Assembly (NCBI GenBank): GCA_905250115.1
Contig: CAJNOI010000057.1
Span: 270,283-334,282 of the forward strand
Length of the DNA: 64,000 nucleotides
From: Adineta steineri
Taxonomy: Eukaryota > Rotifera > Eurotatoria > Adinetida > Adinetidae
Reading direction: 5' to 3'
The notes under the pieces are model-generated. The model was not told the DNA's origin. It saw only the letters and a program-made list of their open reading frames with translations, and ran no database searches. Positions 56,901-64,000 of this stretch are shown piece by piece (position 1 is the stretch's first letter; each line of letters opens with the position of its first letter). Position numbers and translations under genes: made by a program.

Positions 56901-57879
56901 TTCATCATCCCAATAAATAGGTGTACGTATACGTTTAACAAGATTAACATCATAACGATTACCATTTGTAGCAATTATTTCTTGATCTAGAGAAAATTTA
57001 AATAGAATATAATATTGTTAATTATTAGATATATATCTCAATAATTGCTATCATATTCCGATGGACTTTCACTCTCAAGATACTACAATCAATATACCAA
57101 TAGTCTGATTACTATAAATTTGAATTAATTAAAGCTTTTTTTTTTATAGAAGGTGCAAGGAGGTAACAGCGGACTTCAAGATTTTACAGACTTCAAAAGA
57201 TTTCAGAAGACTTCAATAGACTTCATAAACTTCAAGAGACTTCCAAGACTTCATGAGACTCCATGTATGAAGTCTCCGTTGTTCCTCCCTTGTCTTCCCG
57301 TGAAATAAATGCATCTATAGAAATTCAGAAGATTTCATGAGACTTCAGGTATGAAGTCTCTGTTGTTTACCCCTTGAGTAGATGCTAGTATTGTTTTCTA
57401 TAATAATCTGATGAGATAGTAGATAGTCTTCTTACTTCGATTATAAGCTTCATCAATACGTTGTACATCAATTAATGAAAATGGTATCCATGTAATACGT
57501 CCCTGAATTTTTTTCGAATAAAACCAATATGGTTTTATCGACGAATAATCATGTCGCTCAGTTTCAGTATTGATTGTTATCTATATTAATAAATAGAATC
57601 AAAGTACAATTCAAAAATTTATAAACTAACAGTTGTTGAAGGATTTGTCATGTTAAAATCAGAAACTGCTGGTGTAACATCGGTATCATCCATTGATATG
57701 ACTACCGTTGGCGTTGTATTTAAAGTATTTGATTGTCTAAGATTGAATGGGTCAATAGGAACTCCATGCTAAAAATAAATGAAATAAAGAAAACATTTCT
57801 AATTATGACTCACAAGAATATTCAATGTTGTAGAATCTGATTCGTTCGTTGATTGCATAGTTTTTTCACTCTTATTCAT
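53981..57879 (-). CDS. DDHD-domain phospholipase A1 (DDHD1/DDHD2-like)
   Basis: Fourteen exons: 57879-57814, 57768-57631, 57580-57436, 56986-56808, 56756-56610, 56559-56326, 56273-56232, 56162-56043, 55992-55812, 55647-55582, 55533-55433, 55376-55052, 54401-54263 and 54212-53981, for 704 codons plus TAA. Intracellular phosphatidic-acid-preferring PLA1 enzymes act at Golgi, ER and mitochondrial membranes. An N-terminal WWE-like part ([20 protein letters not shown] then [15 protein letters not shown]) leads to the lipase core with [14 protein letters not shown] and the nucleophile motif GHSLGS. The DDHD domain starts [14 protein letters not shown] and continues [17 protein letters not shown] ... 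SHVSYW. I see no SAM domain, so DDHD1-type is slightly favoured. A related foldback element is in intron 3. Confidence 0.88.
57156..57376. mobile_element. Degenerate relative of the foldback family (221 bp) in DDHD intron 3
   Basis: The outer ends read CAAGGAGGTAACAGCGGACT (then TCA) and, inverted, CAAGGGGTAAACAACAGAGA (then CTTCA). They share the CAAGG...GACTTCA frame of elements 1 and 2. A third, internal end of the same type closes at 57292. The interior repeats AGACTTCA at about 10-bp spacing. The flanks AGAAGGTG (57148-57155) and AGTAGATG (57377-57384) match at six of eight bases, as expected for an old 8-bp duplication. Confidence 0.7.
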
Positions 57880-58341
57880 TATCTATAAGAAAAATATTTT
57901 TTTCATTATGTTAAAATTTAAGTTTATTGATATTATAGTATTAGTTACAGATAACACCTTAATCTTTATATTGTCAGTATCTATTCTTCTCATTCGACTA
58001 ATCATTTATTTCATAATTTTTTAAACATAATAATCTAGTTAATTTGTATTTCATCGAAACGAGTTCCTTCTCAAAGGATTATTCAATAAATATTTCAAAA
58101 ATATGCTTCAATTATAATGTTTATTTGAAGCAGTATTTATAATACGAATCGTGTTTTTTTTAAAATGATATATCTTATTACCGATTATAATAAACCATAT
58201 TGCAAAGATGTAAAAAATAAAACAAGTAAACGCAAAATTCTTAAAAAATAAAAAAAAAGAGAAACAAACAAAAAAACATGTACACCATAGTTAGCATTGG
58301 AAATCGTTTTATTTTAGATAAAATTTTAAAAAAACAAATGT

Positions 58342-59279
58342 CTATTCATCATCAATTGGATTGTCTTGAATTTCGGCTGATGCTTTTTGGTTTCTATTTA
58401 ATATTTGTTTATATTGTTGAAGATTTTCATCCATCATTAAAGTCTAAGACAATAAGAAAATTATTATTAATACAAAAAAATCTATTTCTTACAAATGCAG
58501 CATAATTTTGTAAGAAACTACTTAATTCTTGTGTAAAGTCACTATGTTGAATCTAAATTAAATCAACAGATAAAATAATATTTAAAGCTTTATTTTCCGA
58601 ACCTTGGTGTCATTATGAATAATCAATAATTTATTTAAACTTGCGAATAATTTTGGTATTTCTATATATATTCGAAAAAAATTCATAATGATTATATAAA
58701 AATTAAATAAAATACCTTTAAAATCTTCGCCATTGAGTACGCGAGCTAATGTATCGATTTTCGAGAGATTTTCTGTTATTTCATGAATACGTTCTTCATC
58801 TAAATAATAAATCTATAAGATTATTTTTCTGTCAAAAACAAATCTATTAAATTTTACCAGCAAGAATTAATTCTAATTTTGTTGCTCGATCAGCCATTAA
58901 CCGACGTTGAAAGTCAGAACTTGTTAAACGATTAATTTCATCGGCTATGTATTCAAATAAGTTTATTATTATTATTTTCTGTCATGTTACCTTTATTTAA
59001 TAATGCTTTGGCATTATTATTATTATTAGCATGTCGAACTACCTGTTCATTCAGATCTTTAATTGTTTCATTAATCTAAAACAATCTAATATTACAATTG
59101 AAATAAATTCTATCGAATATTTTACTCGTTTTTTATTATCGGATTTTCCTAAAAAAATTTCCAAACGTTTTAAACGCCATTCTAAATGATTAATTCGTTC
59201 GATATCTAAATTTACGATAAAAATTAACGTTAAAACTTAATGATTAAATCAATCTACCTGATATCGTCGACATATTCAT
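58342..59279 (-). CDS. DCTN3: Dynactin subunit 3 (p24/p22)
   Basis: Eight exons: 59279-59258, 59205-59126, 59075-58991, 58944-58858, 58799-58716, 58661-58603, 58552-58493 and 58443-58342, for 192 codons plus TAG, close to the 186 of the human protein. It is almost wholly helical and heptad-like. The start LEWRLKRLEIFLG matches 'LEARVxxLE' of p24, and ATKLELILADEERIHEI with LSKIDTLARVLNG corresponds to the central part of DCTN3. The protein sits in the dynactin shoulder with dynamitin and p150 and supports dynein transport. A second ATG six bases downstream could also serve. The gene is divergent from RPL5 with only 239 bp between start codons. Confidence 0.82.
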
Positions 59280-59518
59280 ACAATTCAATAACGATTTTAC
59301 GAACAAGAAAAGAAATACTACTACTATTTTCAAACCAATCCTACACAATCTGTTAACCTTCTTAAAATAGAATGCATTAATCATTTAGAAATTTTTCATT
59401 GGTTAAAAATCTATGATCGGCGTGGAGGTCGCCAAACGTGTTCGATAATATTCCATCGATTATCTATTTGTTTCTTTTGCTTATAAAATTTTCCAGTAGT
59501 CGCCTGTCCATACTTAGA
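59280..59518. promoter_or_regulatory. Short divergent promoter region shared by DCTN3 and RPL5
   Basis: Only 239 bp separate the two start codons, so both promoters must lie here or in the genes. The RPL5 side has CTTTTGCTTATAAAATTTTC just upstream, with a TATAAA-like motif at about 59480; its function is not proven by sequence. Confidence 0.5.
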
Positions 59519-61194
59519 ATGGTGAACATATAGTTTTCTTCATTTTCACTATTCGTTAACACATATTTCTCTTTCTTAGGCTTTCGTTAAAGTTGTTAAA
59601 AATAAAGCGTATTTTAAAAGATACCAAGTTAAATCTAAACGTCGTCGACGTAAGTTTATTCTACGGAAAGAATTTTATTGATTTATTAATCCTTGTTTTT
59701 TTCTTCTAGAGGGTAAAACGGATTTTTACGCTCGTCATGCATTAATTCATCAAGATAAAAATAAATATAATACACCAAAATATCGTCTTATTGTTCGAGT
59801 AACAAATAAAGATATAATATGTCAAGTAAGAATTCTGCATATGATGAATTTTAATATTTCTGTCATCTCTTCTGAATACGAAGATGTTGAAAAAACTTTA
59901 AAAACAAAATTCTGATGCAAATCATTTTTAATAATCTCTTTAATTTATATTAGAGTTTTTAATATTTAGATTGCCTATGCACGTATTGAAGGCGACTATA
60001 TTGTATCAACAGCTTATGCACATGAATTACCACGTTATGGTGTTAAACTTGGTTTAACAAATTATGCCGCTGCTTATTGTACTGGTTTACTTTTAGCTCG
60101 ACGAACATTACAAAAACATAAACTTGATAGTATATATAAAGGTACAACCGATATAACAGGTGGTGAACATGAAAATGAACCAGTTGAAGGTCAAAAACGA
60201 CCATTCCGTTGTTATCTTGATATTGGTTTAGCACGTACAACAACTGGTGCTAAAATTTTTGGTGCATTAAAAGGTGCCGTTGATGGTGGACTCGATATTC
60301 CTCATAGGTAAAGCAAATATAAGTCAAGTTCTTTGTCCGTTTTTTATTCGTAAAGAAAATGCAAAGCGTGATGAGATGTAAGTTCATCGGAATGAAATTA
60401 ATGAAGAGTTCCACTTGAATGGACTTTTCGCCCCTTTCTGATTTTGCTATTCTTATAATCTAAAGTGTAAAAAATGATGAGATGTAAGTTCATCGGATAA
60501 TTCTGTGAAGAGTTCCACTTTGAATGGACTTTTTCGCCCCTTTCTGATTTTACACATTTTTTTTGTTTTGTTTCTCTAAATGCATATGATGAATATTCTT
60601 TTATTTCTGTCATCTCTTCTGATGTCAATTTGACGATAATTTATTTCTGATGCATTCAATATAATCATATAAACAGCAACTGTTACCATTTTTTATTTAT
60701 TTATTTTTAGTACTCGACGTTTTCCAGGTTATAGTCGAGAAGGAAAAAAATTTAATGCTGATGTACATCGTCAACATATATTTGGTTTACATGTTTCGAA
60801 ATATATGACATCACTTAAAGAAGAAAATCCAGATCTTTATTCAAAACAATTTTCACGTTTTGTTAAAGCTGGTATTGAGCCAAGCTCGGTAAAGAAAACT
60901 TTTTTCTTCTTTATGTTTATATGCATGTAAATATGTTTTTTAGTTTGAAGCTTTATATAAAGCTGCACATAGTGCTATTCGTGCTGATCCATCACCAACA
61001 CCGAAAAAAGAAAAGAAAGCTGATGCACCTAAACCAAAACGGTAAATTATTTGCTTAGAAATTGAAAAATTATAAAATTATTTAATAAATATTTTAGATG
61101 GACTAAAGCTGGTCTTGCTCGATCATCACGTAGAAATCGTGTACAACAACGAAAAACAGCTTTTCTTAAAACAATACAAGGTGGCGATGAATAA
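59519..61194 (+). CDS. RPL5: 60S ribosomal protein L5 (uL18)
   Basis: Seven exons: 59519-59521 (the ATG alone), 59580-59649, 59710-59825, 59970-60307, 60711-60888, 60944-61041 and 61098-61194 with TAA. The product binds 5S rRNA in the large subunit. The sequence follows animal RPL5 closely: [78 protein letters not shown] and [10 protein letters not shown]. An intron directly after the start codon is common in ribosomal protein genes. Introns 3 and 4 contain C/D snoRNA candidates. A polyadenylation-type AATAAA occurs near 61344. Confidence 0.97.
59836..59919 (+). ncRNA. C/D-box snoRNA candidate in RPL5 intron 3
   Basis: C box ATGATGA (59841-59847), D' box CTGA (59872-59875), a C'-like GTTGA near 59886 and D box CTGA (59912-59915). 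TGCA on both outer sides can form the terminal stem. The stretch before D' (ATTTCTGTCATCTCTT) is identical to that of the third candidate in intron 4, so both would guide the same modification. Confidence 0.8.
60361..60447 (+). ncRNA. C/D-box snoRNA candidate 1 in RPL5 intron 4
   Basis: C box GTGATGA (60368-60374) and D box CTGA (60438-60441), with terminal stem GCAAA/TTTGC. Upstream of D is GGACTTTTCGCCCCTTT. Its TTCGCCCC is complementary to GGGGCGAA, which I recall from a conserved 28S segment (GGGGCGAAAGACTAATCG); the fifth base before the D box is a C, so the predicted target is a G. Internal D'/C' boxes are not clear. Confidence 0.85.
60465..60555 (+). ncRNA. C/D-box snoRNA candidate 2 in RPL5 intron 4 (duplicate of candidate 1)
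   Basis: C box ATGATGA (60474-60480), D box CTGA (60544-60547) and an eight-base terminal stem GTGTAAAA/TTTTACAC. It shares GATGTAAGTTCATCGGA, GAAGAGTTCCACTT and the CTTTTTCGCCCCTTT guide with candidate 1. The stems differ in sequence but both pair, which indicates selection on structure. Confidence 0.87.
60579..60656 (+). ncRNA. C/D-box snoRNA candidate 3 in RPL5 intron 4 (relative of the intron-3 snoRNA)
   Basis: Terminal stem AATGCA/TGCATT, C box ATGATGA (60586-60592), D' CTGA (60619-60622), a C'-like TGACGAT (60631-60637) and D CTGA (60647-60650). The D' guide is the same as in the intron-3 candidate, while the region before D differs. Confidence 0.82.
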
Positions 61195-62636
61195 TACTGA
61201 AAATAGAAAAATGAATCTATTGTTAACAATAGAATATAAGAACAGTTATTGTTATATTTTGTTTGGAAGAAAAATATTATCTTCAATCGATTATTCTAGT
61301 TTTCATTTTATTGTCATTAGTGACAGTCGATGGGAAAAAAGAAAATAAAACCGAAAAAAAAATTATTTAGTTATATTATATTTGTTATTTATTTATTTAT
61401 TTAAATAGATGAATTGTTTTCATTGAAGAAAAAACTATGTTTAATTAAGAATATTTCACTAAAACTAAACTTAACAGGATCTGATTGTTTGTTTTTCTCT
61501 TACAAAATGTTTACAGTTGATCATCCAGGCTAAGGATTGACACATAACTTCATTATGGCAATCTCAAGTGTATCATATAATATACTATCAAATTTCAATG
61601 GTATCATATCAACTATTTTCAACGGAAAAATTTAATTAGAGAAAGTAGATTCCATGTGAAGCCTAGAACTACATGATGATATTCTAGTTTAGATTCAACA
61701 ATATTTTGATGTAATACAGAAATATTAAACAATTTTTAATAATTATGAAAAAAATTTATTATTTAAATACTTGACGATTCAAGATAGAGTTTCATTACTG
61801 ATAGGGATATCTTTTTAAATCATGAATTATTGAAAAATAATTAACTATTTTCGCATTATATATAATATAGTATTGTTTCGATTATCTAATGAAAATAGTT
61901 AATATATTTTCGAAACTCAAAATATAGTTCACCCATGACGCATATATCATTCTCATGTGGATTACACCTTGTTATATTTGATCCAGACGATGAGAAATAA
62001 CATGCTTTTATTTACACTATTTAATGCTTTCTTACAACTATTATTTTACCCTGAGGTTTAACCCAAATAACTGCAAATCAACCATATGTTTGTCTACTAG
62101 ATGACTTTTTTTGTATAATAAAGTTAATAGTTGAAGGTTATTTTTACTCCGTTATGATTTGAAACAAAAAAAAAGAATTGATCAATACTAAATCAATAAA
62201 ATACAAACTTCATAGAAGGTTATTATTTTCTATGTGAATTATTAGATAGCCCTGAAGAATTACAAAGGAAATAAATTATATTCAATACATCTAATGGAAT
62301 GATCAAATATATTCAACCTTGAAATGTCAAACTTACTAAATATTGGTATATTTTATATATTGACTTATTAAATAAATATGTTTCTCATAAAAATTTCGAA
62401 ATAATAATATTGTTTATTTTATAACTATTACCATTGGGAATATTATTTCTTCATATATCTAGGCGTCTACCTATATTAAAAAATTGAATTATAAATCTAT
62501 TTATTTATTTTTGTAATATACAATACAACATAATTTATTACTGATTTTCTATTGCAAGAAGAAAAAAAATCAGAAATACATAAAAAAACAGTGATCTGAT
62601 AGTCGAGGAAAAAAAATTAATTTGACATCAAATAAA
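61195..62636. other. Tail-to-tail intergenic region between RPL5 and APBB
   Basis: AT-rich, about 1.4 kb, with the two 3' untranslated regions. No exon or structured RNA was recognised. Confidence 0.5.
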
Positions 62637-64000
62637 TTATTTGTTTCCGAACCAAAATGATTCAACCAAACTTTTTATTTGGGCACCATAACTCTATCAA
62701 AAAAAAAAGACAAATAAAATATTTCGATATACATATACATCATAACAAACTTTTGTTTGTTCAACTGGTTTAACTGTTTGTGGGTGAGCATCAAGACATT
62801 TTTGATAACGTAACTAAATATGAAATATTTTAAAAACCATCAAAAAGAAATAAGGTAATTAATTTACTTTACAAGCCGCTTCAATATTTTTACAGAGTTG
62901 AACACATGATGGTAGACAATAAAATACATGACATTTAAATGAATTATCTGCACAATGAATGATTATTCCACAAAAGCTATTAATAGAAATCTTAAAAATT
63001 AATAAGATTAGGATAAGAATTTTGTTTACGTTGTATTTTGGCCAACACCCAAAAATGAAAGATAACGTATACGACAATCGACTAGTTGTTCGTTTGGATC
63101 CTAGGAAGAAGAAAATATATATACATATTGTCCAATGTTTAACATACATCTTCTGAAGAAACAATAATTGATGTTGGAGAAATATTAACTATAACTGGAA
63201 TCCATTTATCTTCCGGTACAGTTTGCGATACTTTTTCAATTGCTGGTCGTAAAACATGCATTCCACCAGGTTTCTCAACATATATACAACCTAAATATTT
63301 ACAGGGTAAATGTTTCTTTTGTTCTTCCATCGGTGTTGGAAATGATACTAAAATAATATTTTGTAAAAACAAAACAATTTTCAATCGTTTTCTTACCTTC
63401 AGTCATATCATTATCAATTGATTCAGGAAATGATGTTGGTCTATATTAAATACATATATATATTTGTTCAATTGATATGAAAATAATCTACCGTTTTTGT
63501 GTTATAATTTCGTTATTTGAAAAATCTCTTGTCGTATTTAATAAACCACGTTCAATCATAAGATTTTTACATATATCACGTAATGTATTTGCAATTATTC
63601 TTGCTGATGTGTTATCACATCGAAATACATGACATTTATAAATATTTTTTGTACGATCTTTGTCTTTTGCAACATAAGCAAAATCACTGAAAAGAAAAAT
63701 TCAATTCAAAAGAAAAGATTTTTTTTGTCAAACCTTGAATTTTCTCTTCCAACACCCCAAACTTTAATTGATGGTATCGATTGTTTATGTATTATCGTAC
63801 TTTCACGGGGATCAATTAAAACTATTTCCTTATTATTTATATCCATATAAAGATCTTTTCCATCACCCCAACTACTAATAGAATCATTTATACCATTTGT
63901 TAATTCATAAATACAACGATTTACAGCACGACTACTTTTATCACTTGTTAAATCTTCTTCATCGATTATTGTCCAACCAAGTGAACGTACATAAAACCGA
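62637..64000 (-). CDS. APBB: FE65-family adaptor (amyloid precursor protein-binding), 3' part, continues past the right edge
   Basis: Exons (in order) are 64000-63734 (open at the edge), 63686-63492, 63440-63397, 63347-63148, 63100-63030, 62976-62868, 62813-62751 and 62693-62637 with TAA. The window covers two phosphotyrosine-binding domains. PTB1 has RFYVRSLGWTIIDEEDLTSD, INDSISSWGDGKDLYMDINN and KVWGVGRENSSDFAYVAKDK. PTB2 has CKYLGCIYVEKPGGMHVL, CRIRYLSFLGVGQNT and LRYQKCLDAHP. In animals PTB2 binds the NPTY tail of APP-type receptors and PTB1 binds other partners; the WW domain would lie upstream. Members APBB1-3 cannot be told apart here, so the symbol is for the family. Confidence 0.9.

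Noticed and set aside
60398-60628. Minus-strand open frame in RPL5 intron 4
   Set aside because: It is antisense to the snoRNA candidates, which have better and specific signals.

Overview
The window is a eukaryotic, AT-rich, animal-type chromosome segment with compact intron-rich genes. Introns are mostly about 45-70 nt with GT-AG ends, and the encoded proteins are recognisably metazoan (MTSS/I-BAR, FE65/APBB, Rab26/37, PCF11, sialin-like SLC17, HADHB, POLDIP2, DCTN3, DDHD phospholipase, RPL5). Small introns, F-box/LRR and kelch accessory genes, many short DNA elements and GTGTGGG-rich motifs resembling the bdelloid telomere unit (TGTGGG, as I recall it from Adineta work) suggest a bdelloid rotifer. 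That is inference; the species is not determined.

Layout. The first 20 kb are an accessory, repeat-rich region. They hold the 3' end of a VWA/VIT-type gene (1-681) and a family of four paralogous minus-strand genes (A 1179-2234, B 8008-8973, C 15226-16191, D 16898-17959) for secreted, cysteine-containing proteins with a hydrophobic C-terminal tail. Scattered among them are a secreted kelch gene (5164-6713), a decayed F-box/leucine-rich-repeat locus (10233-11800), a fragment of a small tetraspan gene, an unknown four-exon gene (18566-19569) and many short hairpin elements. From 20 kb on, conserved housekeeping genes follow one another: HADHB (-), MTSS-like (+), SLC17 (-), PCF11 (-), two tandem TAK1-like kinases (-), POLDIP2 (-), RAB26/37 (+), DDHD phospholipase (-), DCTN3 (-), RPL5 (+) and APBB/FE65 (-, running off the right edge). 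I rebuilt their exons from splice sites, and the reading frames close exactly across every junction; only the 5' exon of POLDIP2 and the upstream part of APBB are missing.

Mobile DNA. Two copies of a foldback element made of TACTTCA/TGAAGTA repeats have matching inverted ends and perfect 8-bp target duplications. One sits about 90 bp upstream of paralogue A, and the empty site is preserved upstream of paralogues B, C and D. The other sits in an SLC17 intron. A related, older element is in a DDHD intron. There are also a piggyBac-like element with TTAA ends, a second piggyBac-like miniature element, a hAT-like miniature element with an 8-bp duplication, and inverted-repeat elements in introns of both kinases. 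About sixteen short palindromes with GGGTGTGGGTGTG / CACACCCACACCC arms are dispersed over 1-35 kb.

RNA genes. Introns 3 and 4 of RPL5 contain four C/D-box snoRNA candidates (two pairs of paralogues) with C, D and terminal-stem signals. No tRNA, rRNA or CRISPR array was seen.
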